Shown: positions 36,151 to 46,397 of the stretch, one piece after another | Layout of the letters: every line of letters starts with the position of its first letter | Position numbering within the stretch: position 1 is the first letter of the stretch | Source: Salmonella enterica subsp. enterica serovar Typhimurium str. LT2 | GTDB taxonomy: Bacteria > Pseudomonadota > Gammaproteobacteria > Enterobacterales > Enterobacteriaceae | NCBI RefSeq assembly: GCF_000006945.2 | Contig: NC_003197.2 | Coordinates: 2,666,001-2,730,000, forward strand | Direction of reading: 5' to 3' | Length of the DNA stretch: 64,000 nucleotides | Made by a program: the position numbers and the translations under genes | Notes under the pieces: generated by a model | Told to the model about the DNA's origin: nothing | Databases searched by the model: none | What the model saw: only the letters and a program-made list of their open reading frames with translations

Positions 36151-37611
36151 ATGAAAACACCCTCACAACCGCGCGCGATTTTTTACATCGTGGCGATTCA
36201 AATTTGGGAATACTTCAGCTTTTACGGCATGCGTGCCTTACTCATCCTTTATCTTACCCACCAGCTTGGTTTTAATGACAGCCACGCGATCAACCTCTTC
36301 AGCGCCTACGCCTCTTTAGTTTACGTTACCCCTATTCTTGGCGGCTGGCTTGCCGACCGCCTGCTTGGCAACCGCGTGGCGGTTATCACCGGCGCCCTGT
36401 TGATGACGCTGGGTCATGTGGTATTGGGCTTAGAATCTGATTCAACGTTGAGTTTATATGCGGCGCTGGCCATTATTATCTGCGGCTACGGCTTGTTTAA
36501 ATCCAATATTAGCTGTCTGCTGGGCGAACTTTACGCCCCTGATGACAACCGCCGCGACGGGGGATTCTCGCTGCTCTACGCCGCCGGGAATATTGGATCG
36601 ATAGCCGCGCCGATCGCCTGTGGTCTGGCGGCGCAGTGGTATGGCTGGCATGTCGGCTTTGCGCTGGCGGGCGTGGGAATGTTCATCGGCCTGCTCATCT
36701 TTTTAAGCGGTCATCGCCACTTTCAGCAGACGCGCGGTGTTAATCGCCCCGCGCTGCGGGCGGTTAAATTCGCCCTTCCAACCTGGGGTTGGCTGGTATT
36801 AATGCTGTGTATCGCACCGGTATTCTTCACCCTCCTGCTGGAAAATAACTGGTCTGGCTATGTGCTGGCCATTGTCTGCGTCTTCGCGGCGCAACTTATC
36901 GCCCGTATTATGGTTAAATTTCCCGAACACCGTCGCGCCTTGTGGCAAATCGTTCTGTTAATGATCACCGGCACTCTCTTCTGGGTTCTGGCGCAGCAGG
37001 GCGGAAGTTCGATCAGTTTATTCATCGACCGTTTTGTCAACCGCCACTGGCTAAACATGACCGTCCCCACCGCATTGTTCCAGTCGGTCAATGCGATTGC
37101 GGTGATGGCGGCGGGCGTGGTGCTGGCGTGGCTGAGCAGCCCGAAAGAGAGCGCCCGCTCGGTGCTGCGCGTCTGGCTTAAATTTGCCGTGGGGCTGGTA
37201 TTGATGGGCGGCGGTTTTATGCTGCTGGCGCTAAACGCGCATCAGGCCCGGTTAGACGGGCAGGCATCAATGGGAATGATGATCGCAGGGCTGGCGCTGA
37301 TGGGCTTTGCGGAACTGTTTATTGATCCGGTCGCGATGGCGCAAATTACCCGCCTCAACCTGCCTGGCGTCACGGGCGTACTGACCGGTATTTATATGCT
37401 GGCGACCGGCGCGGTCGCTAACTGGCTGGCTGGCGTGGTCGCGCAACAAACCACGGAATCGCAAATTAGTGATACGGCGGTAGCCGCCTACGGACACTTT
37501 TTCTCGCAAATGGGCGAGTGGACGCTAAGTTGCGTGGCGCTGATCGTCGCCATTGTCGGCCTGAGATGGGTTTGCACCCGGACTACATCGGCGCTACCGC
37601 AGGGCGATTAA
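36151..37611 (+). CDS. dtpC: DtpC-like proton-dependent di/tripeptide transporter
   Basis: 486 residues, POT/PTR family, about 14 membrane segments. The motif IWEYFSFYGMRALL carries the ExxE/R-type proton-coupling residues and the GGWLADRLLG motif follows. In E. coli DtpC (YjdL) also lies downstream of cadA and prefers lysine-containing dipeptides, which would feed the decarboxylase. ATG at 36151 follows AAGGAG; the open frame starts 14 codons earlier inside a hairpin-like stretch. Confidence 0.92.
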   Translation: MKTPSQPRAIFYIVAIQIWEYFSFYGMRALLILYLTHQLGFNDSHAINLFSAYASLVYVTPILGGWLADRLLGNRVAVITGALLMTLGHVVLGLESDSTLSLYAALAIIICGYGLFKSNISCLLGELYAPDDNRRDGGFSLLYAAGNIGSIAAPIACGLAAQWYGWHVGFALAGVGMFIGLLIFLSGHRHFQQTRGVNRPALRAVKFALPTWGWLVLMLCIAPVFFTLLLENNWSGYVLAIVCVFAAQLIARIMVKFPEHRRALWQIVLLMITGTLFWVLAQQGGSSISLFIDRFVNRHWLNMTVPTALFQSVNAIAVMAAGVVLAWLSSPKESARSVLRVWLKFAVGLVLMGGGFMLLALNAHQARLDGQASMGMMIAGLALMGFAELFIDPVAMAQITRLNLPGVTGVLTGIYMLATGAVANWLAGVVAQQTTESQISDTAVAAYGHFFSQMGEWTLSCVALIVAIVGLRWVCTRTTSALPQGD

Positions 37612-37618
37612 ACGGTGG

Positions 37619-37651
37619 TTCGCTGCCCACAAGGAGGAGACGGGCAGCGAA
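37619..37651. terminator. inverted repeat between convergent dtpC and glnB
   Basis: TTCGCTGCCC and GGGCAGCGAA, 10-bp arms with a 13-base loop. No T-run on either strand, so it may be a weak or Rho-assisted end. Confidence 0.5.
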
Positions 37652-37659
37652 TCGGCACA

Positions 37660-37998
37660 TCAGATAGCCGCGTCGTCTTCTTCGCCAGTACGGATACGAA
37701 TAACGCGGGCGACATCAAAGACAAAGATCTTACCGTCGCCGATTTTCCCCGTCTGCGCGGTACGAATGATGGTATCAACACAGGTATCCACGATGTCGTC
37801 AGGCACAACGATTTCAATTTTTACCTTCGGCAGAAAATCCACCATATATTCCGCGCCGCGATACAGCTCGGTGTGGCCTTTTTGACGGCCAAAACCTTTG
37901 ACTTCAGTGACCGTCATGCCGGTAATACCTACCTCGGCCAGCGCTTCACGGACATCGTCCAGCTTGAAGGGTTTAATAATCGCATCAATCTTTTTCAT
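37660..37998 (-). CDS. glnB: PII nitrogen regulatory protein
   Basis: 112 residues. Signals nitrogen and carbon status through 2-oxoglutarate and ATP/ADP binding and uridylylation by GlnD; controls NtrB and glutamine synthetase adenylylation. The T-loop has Tyr51 in ELYRGAEYMVDF; the GRQKGHTE motif and C-terminal TGKIGDGKIFV are intact. Lies 76 bases downstream of glrR on the same strand. Confidence 0.97.
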   Translation of the reverse strand: MKKIDAIIKPFKLDDVREALAEVGITGMTVTEVKGFGRQKGHTELYRGAEYMVDFLPKVKIEIVVPDDIVDTCVDTIIRTAQTGKIGDGKIFVFDVARVIRIRTGEEDDAAI

Positions 37999-38074
37999 GC
38001 TATTCCTTGAAAAGGTCGCCTGTGTTTTGATCGGTTAAACGTAACATATTTCGCGCTACTTTACGGCATGAAAA

Positions 38075-39412
38075 CTACTCTTTGAAATCATTCGCATCCA
38101 GTTCGTGACGGGAGAGTAGCTTATAGAATTCCGTGCGGTTGCGCCCCGCCATCCTTGCCGCGTGCGTCACGTTACCTTTGGTAATTTGCAGTAACTTGCG
38201 CAGATAGTTCAGTTCAAATTGGTTTCGCGCTTCGGCAAAAGTTGGCAGCGCGGTGTTTTCGCCTTCCAGCGCCTGCTCGACCAACGCATCGCTGATCACC
38301 GGCGAAGAAGTTAACGCCACGCATTGTTCAATGACGTTGACCAGTTGGCGCACGTTGCCCGGCCAGCTTGCCGTCATCAGCCGTTTCATTGCATCAGTAG
38401 AAAAGGCGCGAACAAACGGTTTATGCCGCTGTGCCGACTGTCTGAGCAGATGATTAGCCAGCAGCGGAATATCCTCGGTACGCTCCGCCAGCGCCGGAAT
38501 TTTCAGGCTCACGACATTCAGCCGGTAGTACAAATCTTCACGAAATTCGCCCCGCGCCATCGCCTTCGGCAGATCGCGGTGCGTCGCGGAAATAATTCGC
38601 ACGTCGATATCAATATCGCGATTGCTGCCCAGCGGCCTGACTTTGCGCTCCTGTAACACCCGCAGCAGCTTCACCTGTAACGGCGCGGGCATATCGCCAA
38701 TTTCATCCAGAAACAGCGTGCCGCCTTCCGCCGCCTGGAACAACCCTTCACGATTGCTCACTGCGCCGGTAAAGGCGCCGCGCGCATGGCCGAATAATTC
38801 GGACTCCAGCAACTGTTCCGGTAACGCGCCGCAGTTAATGGCGACAAACGGCTTGTTACTGCGCGGGCTGGCATTATGAATCGCCTGTGCGAAAATCTCT
38901 TTCCCGGTGCCGCTTTGTCCGTTAATCAATACGCTGACATCCGACTGCGCGACCATGCGCGCCTGTTCAAGCAGTCGCAGCATCAGCGGGCTACGGGTAA
39001 CGATAGCGTTGCGCCAGCTATCGTCCGTCGCGGGAGCGGACTGCTCCAGCGCTTCATCTATCGCTTTATATAACGCGTCTCTGTCGATCGGCTTCGTCAA
39101 AAAGCTGAATACGCCTTTCTGGGTAGCGGCCACCGCATCCGGAATAGAACCATGCGCCGTCAGAATGATAACCGGCATTCCCGGCTGTACTTTCTGAATT
39201 TCTGTGAACAGTTGCATACCATCCATTTCGTCCATGCGCAGGTCGCTTATTACCAGATCCACTTTTTCCCGATGTAGTACCCGTAGTCCTTCCTGGCCGC
39301 TCTCTGCGGTCACGACGCTGTATCCTTCACTGGTCAGGCGCATACCGAGCAATTTCAGTAATCCGGGATCGTCATCGACCAGCAGCAGGTGCGCCGGTTT
39401 ACGGCTTATCAT
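38075..39412 (-). CDS. glrR: GlrR (QseF), sigma-54 response regulator
   Basis: 445 residues. Receiver domain (about 8-120) with acidic pocket DDDPG and phosphoacceptor Asp in LVISDLRMDEMDG; AAA+ domain (about 145-370) with GQSGTGKE, the sigma-54 contact loop GAFTGA and ELFGHARG; C-terminal Fis-type helix-turn-helix. Activates the sigma-54 promoter of glmY, found upstream of glrK. Overlaps qseG by 4 bases. Confidence 0.96.
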   Translation of the reverse strand: MISRKPAHLLLVDDDPGLLKLLGMRLTSEGYSVVTAESGQEGLRVLHREKVDLVISDLRMDEMDGMQLFTEIQKVQPGMPVIILTAHGSIPDAVAATQKGVFSFLTKPIDRDALYKAIDEALEQSAPATDDSWRNAIVTRSPLMLRLLEQARMVAQSDVSVLINGQSGTGKEIFAQAIHNASPRSNKPFVAINCGALPEQLLESELFGHARGAFTGAVSNREGLFQAAEGGTLFLDEIGDMPAPLQVKLLRVLQERKVRPLGSNRDIDIDVRIISATHRDLPKAMARGEFREDLYYRLNVVSLKIPALAERTEDIPLLANHLLRQSAQRHKPFVRAFSTDAMKRLMTASWPGNVRQLVNVIEQCVALTSSPVISDALVEQALEGENTALPTFAEARNQFELNYLRKLLQITKGNVTHAARMAGRNRTEFYKLLSRHELDANDFKE

Positions 39413-40152
39413 GGCGTTACCTCATCTTGTGACGGCGACGGCGCCGCGCCATCTTCAGACGTCGCGGGTTTGTCATTCGTATGCGGCGTATCGGCGTTGT
39501 AATTCCCTGCCGGTTTTCGTGTCGAAAGCTGGCGCTCAATATCGGTTAAACTCTCCAGCTTACGGGTGGTAAGATCGAGCTGCGTTTGCAAGGCCTGTTG
39601 CTGCTGGCGCAGCGCATCCAGCTCACTATCTGACATTTGCTGGAGTTTGCTATAACGCTGACGTTCGGCAGAAAGCGCCAGTTGCAGCGCCTGACCGTCA
39701 TGCCAGATTTGGTAGACGGGCCGTACCTGAGCCGGTATTTGCGCGCTTAACGCCTCCAGACGGGTCACTATGGCGCGCCGCTCCGGCGGCGTAATTTTTG
39801 CATCCGCCAGTAAAATCCCGCGCCTGAAGGCATTTTGCCAGTTATCATCCGTCAACGCGCGCGCCTCTGCGCGCGACTGAACCGGCATCAGACGATCGGC
39901 GCAGTCAATCGTGCGTAGCCAGTACAGCGGATTCGTCTCCACCGCCTGCCCGCGTAGCGACCAGATATCCGCGCACGCCGTCGGGAGATAATCCGCCAGT
40001 TGATAATGGGGGAGCGTGTCCTGCGCTGCGCTACCGGGCAGTTGCTGTGAAGCATGGGGAACACATGCGGTCAGCGCCAGACACGATATGCCCACCGGTA
40101 TTCCCCACCGCAAAAGGCATCGTTTAATAGTTTGGACGAAAACGTGTGACAT
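39409..40152 (-). CDS. qseG: QseG, outer-membrane lipoprotein of the GlrK/GlrR system
   Basis: 247 residues from ATG 40152. Lipoprotein signal with lipobox LTAC (Cys30), Val following, so outer-membrane sorting is expected. A coiled-coil stretch rich in Gln and Leu (about 150-210) precedes a disordered Pro/Thr/Ser tail. In pathogenic E. coli QseG interacts with the sensor GlrK/QseE and affects virulence. The start is uncertain: ATG at 40173, overlapping the glrK stop region (TAATATG), would add seven residues and be translationally coupled; neither has a good ribosome site. Confidence 0.85.
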   Translation of the reverse strand: MSHVFVQTIKRCLLRWGIPVGISCLALTACVPHASQQLPGSAAQDTLPHYQLADYLPTACADIWSLRGQAVETNPLYWLRTIDCADRLMPVQSRAEARALTDDNWQNAFRRGILLADAKITPPERRAIVTRLEALSAQIPAQVRPVYQIWHDGQALQLALSAERQRYSKLQQMSDSELDALRQQQQALQTQLDLTTRKLESLTDIERQLSTRKPAGNYNADTPHTNDKPATSEDGAAPSPSQDEVTP

Positions 40153-40174
40153 ACGCACCAGGCTTAAATTCATA

Positions 40175-41617
40175 TTAGTGTTTGTCAGATGCAGGCAATG
40201 GCAGCGAGATGCGAAAACAAACTTCCTGCGCGTTGTCATCCACCAGTTGGATCTCTCCCTGCATTCGACGAATACAATCTCTGGCGATACTCAGCCCTAA
40301 CCCACTGCCTTTTACCGCCCCTTTTCGCTGGTGGCTTCCCTGGAAAAAAGGCTCAAAAATCATTTCTCTTTCGGTTTGCGGAATCGGCTCGCCGCTATTA
40401 ACCACATCGATATAAACCGTGGAGCCCTGAGAGCGACTACGGATACAAATGTTACCGGATTCAGCGCCATAGTGCACCGCGTTGGAATAGAGATTATCCA
40501 GCACGCTCATCAGCAACATGGGCTCTGCTATGCAGCGTTCGGCCTCCAGGTCGACATCGGTATGCATCATTTTAGCGCGGGCAGGCAAACTGTGGGCGGA
40601 AACCACCATATCCACAAGCGGCGCGATATCGACCGCTTCCAGCTCTGTGGCACTGTCTACCAGTTTCCGGTTGTAATCAAGCAATTGCTCAATCAATTTT
40701 TGTAAATTACGACTGCTGTCATCCAGAATATCGACCACCTCTTTTTGCTCCGGCGTCAGCGGCCCAACCACCTGATCGGCCAGCAGCTCAGTCCCCTCGC
40801 GCATACTGGCCAGCGGGGTTTTCAGCTCATGGGACAGGTGACGTAGAAACTGATGGCGCTGGGATTCCAGCCACGCCAGACGCTCACTCAGCCAGATAAT
40901 GCGCTGCCCCACCGATCGTAATTCACGCGGACCGGTAAAGGTGACGGTATTCCCCAAAGAACGGCCTTCGCCCAGGCGATTAATCATCCGTTCAATTCCT
41001 TTCACCGGCCCGATAATCATGCGGGTAAAAAGTAGCACCATCGCCAGGCTCACCAGAAATAGCACCAGCGCCTGCCAGCCGAAAAATTGTCCGCGCTCGG
41101 CGATTTCTTGTTGTAACTGCTGCCCGCGCGAGTAAACCACGGTACGCGTCGCCTGCACCATTTCCGTATTCGCGTTGGCAAAGGCCTCCAGGCGCGCGGC
41201 CGCTGCCGCTTCCGGGCCGCTATCTTTACACTGCAATTGCGCCAGCGCGTTTAAATCCTGGCGTAACGCCTGATACAACTTATCATCCGGCAAGACGCCG
41301 GCATGGGCGTCCAGCATATCGCTATAGCGCTTACGCTGGCTTTGATACACTTTTGCCAGCGTCGGATCGTCAAGCACGCAATACTGTCGGTAGCTTCGCT
41401 CCATCTCCAGCGCGACGTTGGTCATCGCCTCGCTGCGCCGGGCGTCAATAAGCGTGCTGCGGTTAGTCACCGCAGCCTGATCGCTTAACGCGTTAAGGCT
41501 TTGCCACGCCTGCCAGGCCAGAACCAGCAACGGCAGCAGGATCAGCAAAAAGGCCAGCATGACCAATTGTCGTAAAGAACGGGGGAAAACAGACCAGCGC
41601 TTCAACGTGTCGCTCAC
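40175..41617 (-). CDS. glrK: GlrK (QseE), sensor histidine kinase
   Basis: 480 residues. Two membrane segments (about 15-37 and 170-193) bound a periplasmic domain, then a HAMP region, the phosphoacceptor His in FLRHLSHELKTPLASM, and the ATPase with GSGLGLSIA. Phosphorylates GlrR and so controls glmY, encoded just upstream. First gene of the glrK-qseG-glrR run. Confidence 0.95.
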   Translation of the reverse strand: MSDTLKRWSVFPRSLRQLVMLAFLLILLPLLVLAWQAWQSLNALSDQAAVTNRSTLIDARRSEAMTNVALEMERSYRQYCVLDDPTLAKVYQSQRKRYSDMLDAHAGVLPDDKLYQALRQDLNALAQLQCKDSGPEAAAAARLEAFANANTEMVQATRTVVYSRGQQLQQEIAERGQFFGWQALVLFLVSLAMVLLFTRMIIGPVKGIERMINRLGEGRSLGNTVTFTGPRELRSVGQRIIWLSERLAWLESQRHQFLRHLSHELKTPLASMREGTELLADQVVGPLTPEQKEVVDILDDSSRNLQKLIEQLLDYNRKLVDSATELEAVDIAPLVDMVVSAHSLPARAKMMHTDVDLEAERCIAEPMLLMSVLDNLYSNAVHYGAESGNICIRSRSQGSTVYIDVVNSGEPIPQTEREMIFEPFFQGSHQRKGAVKGSGLGLSIARDCIRRMQGEIQLVDDNAQEVCFRISLPLPASDKH

Positions 41618-41661
41618 ATAAAAGAAGAATAAAAAAGATGCTAACCGAGGGAAGCGCCAGA

Positions 41662-41848
41662 TACAACAAAGCCGGGCTAAACCCGGCTTTGTTATGGAAT
41701 AAGGCGGTGCCTAACTCGACGTTTCGCCCGGAGGTTGATAAAGCTACGCTGTTATCAGAAGTTGGACGGCAGGCACCTTGTTGTGCGTCATTCGAAGTTT
41801 ATGTAGCGCGTCCCTAAGGGGCTGACATAAGAAGGTGAATGAGCCACT
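41662..41848 (-). ncRNA. glmY: GlmY small RNA
   Basis: About 187 nt beginning AGTGGCTCATTC at 41848 and ending in a terminator with stem AACAAAGCCGGG/CCCGGCTTTGTT (41665-41693). Sequence and position between glrK and purL match E. coli GlmY from memory. GlmY protects the homologous sRNA GlmZ from RapZ-directed RNase E cleavage and so raises glucosamine-6-phosphate synthase (GlmS). Processing removes the 3' part in E. coli. Confidence 0.92.
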
Positions 41849-41858
41849 GGTTACCATT

Positions 41859-41876
41859 ATGCAGTAATTGTGCCAA
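41859..41876 (-). promoter_or_regulatory. sigma-54 promoter of glmY
   Basis: TTGGCACAATTACTGCAT read on the - strand has the -24 GG and -12 GC of RpoN promoters at the right spacing, ending about 11 bases before the GlmY 5' end. A sigma-70 promoter overlaps it in E. coli; here it was not resolved. Confidence 0.85.
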
Positions 41877-41964
41877 CATTCAAAAGAATTTGTTAACATA
41901 ATGATAGATATGAAAAATATCGTTATTCATGCTAAAAATGGCTCTGTCTGTTTTTTGCCCTTTC

Positions 41965-41982
41965 TGTCGCCAATCAGCAACA
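41965..41982. promoter_or_regulatory. GlrR activator site, proximal (imperfect)
   Basis: TGTC-N10-AACA, 7 of 8 matches to TGTC-N10-GACA, about 120 bases upstream of the glmY start. Confidence 0.6.
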
Positions 41983-42027
41983 CCTGCAACACCTAAAAAT
42001 AAAACAATTTAAAATCAAATAGTTAAA

Positions 42028-42045
42028 TGTCTCTTTTTGGCGACA
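42028..42045. promoter_or_regulatory. GlrR activator site, middle
   Basis: TGTC-N10-GACA, perfect match. Confidence 0.8.
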
Positions 42046-42061
42046 ACCTATCCCCCACTCA

Positions 42062-42079
42062 TGTCGGGATTTCCCGACA
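42062..42079. promoter_or_regulatory. GlrR activator site, distal
   Basis: TGTC-N10-GACA with the inner bases also palindromic (TGTCGGGATTTCCCGACA). Confidence 0.8.
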
Positions 42080-42110
42080 CTTTAATCTTGCGGCATAAGC
42101 GCTAGTTTAT

Positions 42111-42145
42111 TGCCGGATGGCGGCGTAAACGCCTTATCCGGCCTA
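42111..42145. repeat. REP element between glmY control region and purL
   Basis: TGCCGGATGGCGGCGTAAACG ends in CTTATCCGGCCTAC; a partial second unit lies at 42189-42210. Confidence 0.85.
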
Positions 42146-42210
42146 CCGCTTGACGTTCAAGACGGTAGCTACAACCGCGCTTCCCCGTGGGCCTGATAAG
42201 CGCCGTCTAC

Positions 42211-42237
42211 AAAAAAGCCCCTCGTGAAGAGGGGCTT
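42211..42237 (-). terminator. purL terminator
   Basis: On the - strand AAGCCCCTC and GAGGGGCTT form a stem followed by TTTT. Confidence 0.85.
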
Positions 42238-42254
42238 AATGGCTATCGGGCTAA

Positions 42255-45200
42255 TTAACCAAGCTGCTTACGCGCATTACGGAAGATACGCATCCACGGG
42301 CTATCCTCGCCCCAGTTTTCCGGGTGCCAGGAGTTGGCGACGGTGCGGAATACGCGTTCCGGATGCGGCATCATAATCGTCACCCGACCGTTTTCGGTCG
42401 TCACCGCCGTGATGCCGTTCGGCGAACCGTTCGGGTTAGCCGGATAGGTTTCGGTCACCTTACCAAAGTTATCAACGTAGCGCAGAGCGACCAGGCCTTT
42501 GCTCTCAAGCGCGGCAAGATGCGCATCGTCACGCACCTCAACGCGCCCTTCCCCATGGGAAACCGCAATCGGCATCTGTGAGCCTACCATTCCTTGCAGC
42601 AGCAGCGATGGGCTTTGCGTCACTTCTACCAGGCTGAAGCGGGCTTCGAAGCGGTCAGAATGGTTACGTACAAAACGCGGCCACAGTTCGCTGCCCGGGA
42701 TCAGCTCGCGCAGATTCGACATCATCTGGCAACCGTTGCACACGCCCAGCGCCAGCGTCTGCGGACGATGGAAGAAGGTTTCGAATTCGTCGCGCACCCG
42801 ATGGTTAAACAGAATGGATTTCGCCCAGCCTTCGCCCGCCCCCAGCACGTCGCCGTAGGAAAAGCCGCCGCAAGCCACCAGCGCATGGAAGTTACCCAGA
42901 CCGATACGACCGCCCAGCAGGTCGCTCATATGGACGTCAATCGCGTCAAAGCCCGCACGATGGAACGCCGCCGCCATCTCCACGTGAGAGTTCACCCCCT
43001 GCTCGCGCAGTACAGCGACTTTCGGTCGTGCGCCTGTCGCAATGTACGGCGCGGCGATATCTTCATTAATATCAAACGACAGCTTCACGTTGAGGCCCGG
43101 ATCGGTATCATTCGCTTTCGCCTCGTGTTCCTGGTCGGCACATTGCGGATTGTCGCGCAGACGCTGCATCTGCCAGGTGGTTTCCGCCCACCAGACACGC
43201 AGTGTAGTGCGGCTTTCGCTGAATACCGTCTGGTCATTAGCGGTAATCACAAAGCGATCGCCAGCCAGGGCCTGACCAAGGTAGTGGACGCAGTCAGCAA
43301 GGCCGTACTGCGCCAATAGCGCTTCGACCGCGTCTCTGTCTTCAGCGCGTACCTGAATCACGCCGCCCAGCTCCTCGTTGAACAGTGCGGCCAGATGGTC
43401 ATCGCCCAGCGCGGCAATATCGACCTGCACGCCGCAGTGGCCGGCAAAGGCCATCTCGGCCAGCGTCACCAGCAGACCGCCGTCGGAACGGTCGTGCCAG
43501 GCCAGTAATTTACGCGCAGCGACCAGCGCCTGCATGGCGTCATAGAAGCCTTTCAGTTGCGCGACGTCACGCACGTCCGCGGGTTTGTCGCCAAGCTGAC
43601 GATAGACCTGCGCCAACGCCGTTGCGCCCAGCGCGTTGTGGCCCTTGCCGAGATCGATCAGCAGCAAGGCGTTATCTTCCGTTGAAAGCTGCGGCGTAAG
43701 GGTGTGACGCACGTCTTCCACGCGGGCAAACGCGGAAATCACCAGCGACAGCGGCGAGGTCATTTCGCGCTGTTCGTTGCCTTCCTGCCAGCGGGTTTTC
43801 ATCGACATCGAATCTTTGCCCACCGGAATAGTCAGGCCAAGCTGCGGACAGAGTTCCTCTCCCACCGCTTTAACCGCGTCATATAAACCGGCATCTTCGC
43901 CAGGATGACCGGCTGCCGCCATCCAGTTAGCGGAAAGCTTAATGCGCTTGATATCGCCAATCTGCGTCGCGGCAATGTTAGTCAACGCTTCACCGACGGC
44001 CAGACGGGCGGAGGCGGCAAAGTCCAGCAGCGCCACCGGCGCGCGCTCGCCAATCGACATCGCTTCGCCGTAGTAGCTGTCGAGGCTGGCGGTAGTGACC
44101 GCGCAGTCAGCCACCGGGACCTGCCACGGGCCAACCATCTGGTCACGCGCCACCATACCGGTGACGGTACGGTCGCCAATAGTGACAAGGAAGGTTTTTT
44201 CCGCCACGGTCGGCAGATGCAGAACACGCTTTACCGCGTCGGCAATCGTGATATCCGCGCGGTTCAGCGCATCGCCTTTCGCCTTCAATGTTTGCACATC
44301 GCGGGTCATTTTCGGCGTTTTGCCCAGCAGGACATCCAGCGGCAGGTCGATCGGCTGATTGTCGAAATGGTTATCATGCAACGAGAGATGCTGTTCTTCG
44401 GTAGCGTCGCCAATGACCGCATACGGCGCGCGTTCGCGCTTACACAGTTCATCGAACAGCGGCAACTGGTCAGCCGCGACCGCCAGCACATAGCGCTCCT
44501 GGGATTCGTTACACCAGATTTCCAGCGGGCTCATGCCCGGCTCGTCGCTAAGAATGTCGCGCAGTTCGAATTTCCCGCCGCGCCCGCCGTCGCTCACCAG
44601 CTCCGGCATGGCGTTGGAGAGACCGCCCGCGCCCACATCATGGATAAACAAGATTGGGTTAGCGTCGCCCAACTGCCAGCAGCGGTCGATCACTTCCTGG
44701 CAGCGGCGTTCCATTTCCGGGTTGTCGCGCTGAACAGAGGCAAAATCGAGATCCGCATCAGACTGGCCGGAAGCCATTGACGATGCCGCGCCGCCGCCGA
44801 GGCCGATATTCATCGCCGGGCCGCCAAGGACGATCAGCTTCGCGCCCACGACGATCTCGCCTTTCTGCACGTGATCGGCGCGAATATTACCGATCCCGCC
44901 CGCCAGCATGATCGGCTTATGGTAGCCGCGCAGCTCTTCGCCGTTGTGGCTGTTCACTTTCTCTTCATAAGTACGGAAGTAACCGGTCAGCGCCGGGCGA
45001 CCAAATTCGTTGTTAAACGCCGCGCCGCCCAGCGGACCTTCGGTCATGATATCCAGCGCGGTGACAATACGTTCCGGCTTGCCAAAATCCTCTTCCCACG
45101 GCTGTTCAAAGCCCGGAATACGCAGGTTGGAAACGGAGAAGCCCACCAGCCCGGCTTTTGGTTTCGCGCCACGCCCGGTGGCGCCTTCATCACGAATTTC

Positions 45201-46142
45201 GCCGCCGGAACCGGTCGCCGCCCCCGGCCACGGAGAGATGGCGGTTGGGTGGTTATGCGTTTCGACCTTCATCAGAATGTGCGCGGGCTCCTGATGAAAA
45301 TCGTAACGGCCGGTATTGTGGTCGGCGAAGTAGCGCCCCACCGCAGATCCTTCCATCACCGCGGCATTGTCTTTATAGGCAGAGAGCACATAGTCCGGCG
45401 TGGTTTCGAAGGTGTTTTTAATCATTTTAAACAGCGACTTCGGCTGCGGTTTACCGTCGATAATCCAGTCGGCGTTAAAAATCTTGTGGCGGCAGTGCTC
45501 GGAGTTCGCCTGGGCGAACATGTACAGTTCGATATCGTTCGGGTTGCGCCCCAGTTTGGTAAACGCCTCCTGCAAATAGTCGATTTCATCTTCCGCCAGC
45601 GCCAGACCAAGACGCAGGTTGGCGTCAATTAACGCCTGACGGCCTTCTCCCAGCAGATCGACACTGGAAACCGGCGCAGGCTGATGGTGGATAAACAGTT
45701 TTTCCGCATCGGTTAAAGAAGAGAACACCGTCTCCATCATACGGTCGTGCAGCTCTGCGGCCACTTGTCGCCACTGTTCCGCCGTCAACGTCGAAGCCTC
45801 GATATAGTACGCTACGCCGCGCTCCAGACGATCAACCTGTTGCAGGCCGCAGTTGTGGGCGATATCCGTTGCTTTTGAAGACCAGGGGGAGATGGTACCA
45901 GGACGCGGTGTGACCAACAGGAGTTTACCCGCCGGCGTATGGCTGCTAAGCGCCGGGCCGTATTGCAGCAGACGGGTAAGCTGCGCCTGCTCGCTATCAT
46001 TTAACGGGGCGTTCAGGTCAGCAAAATGGACATACTCAGCGTATATATTGTGGACCTGGAGGTTGGCAGCCTGAAAGCGCGCCAGCAGTTTATTGATACG
46101 GAATGCAGACAGTGCAGGCGAACCACGCAGAATTTCCATCAT
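42255..46142 (-). CDS. purL: phosphoribosylformylglycinamidine synthase
   Basis: 1295 residues, the large single-chain form (FGAM synthetase, fourth step of purine synthesis): FGAR + ATP + glutamine to FGAM. N-terminal and linker domains, two AIRS-type halves ([20 protein letters not shown] in the first), and a C-terminal glutaminase with nucleophile Cys1135 in [10 protein letters not shown] and the His/Glu of MMPHPERVF. The frame opens 40 codons earlier, but the ATG pair at 46142/46139 gives MMEILRG and the family length. A PurR site lies upstream. Confidence 0.97.
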
Positions 46143-46216
46143 AAGTCTCTCGTCTTCTAAGCTTTGGTGTGCGCAAGGGGGGAAACGGCCGTCATTATAA
46201 AGAATCTGACGCGCCG

Positions 46217-46232
46217 ACGAAACCGTTTGCGT
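46217..46232. promoter_or_regulatory. PurR operator of purL
   Basis: Read on the - strand, ACGCAAACGGTTTCGT differs from the PurR consensus at one defined position. It lies 75 bases before the purL ATG. Confidence 0.8.
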
Positions 46233-46397
46233 AGAAATAAAATCACCGCTTTTTCTTGTCATACGGTGCGGCTATCGTTGCGAATAAGTTGCCAACTGGC
46301 GCATTGTTACGCAAAATGCCGCTCATTAATGACTTATCTATTGCAGCAAAACATCTTTTTCAGCCCGAGGCAACGCACGATCCAGAGAATTAACTAA

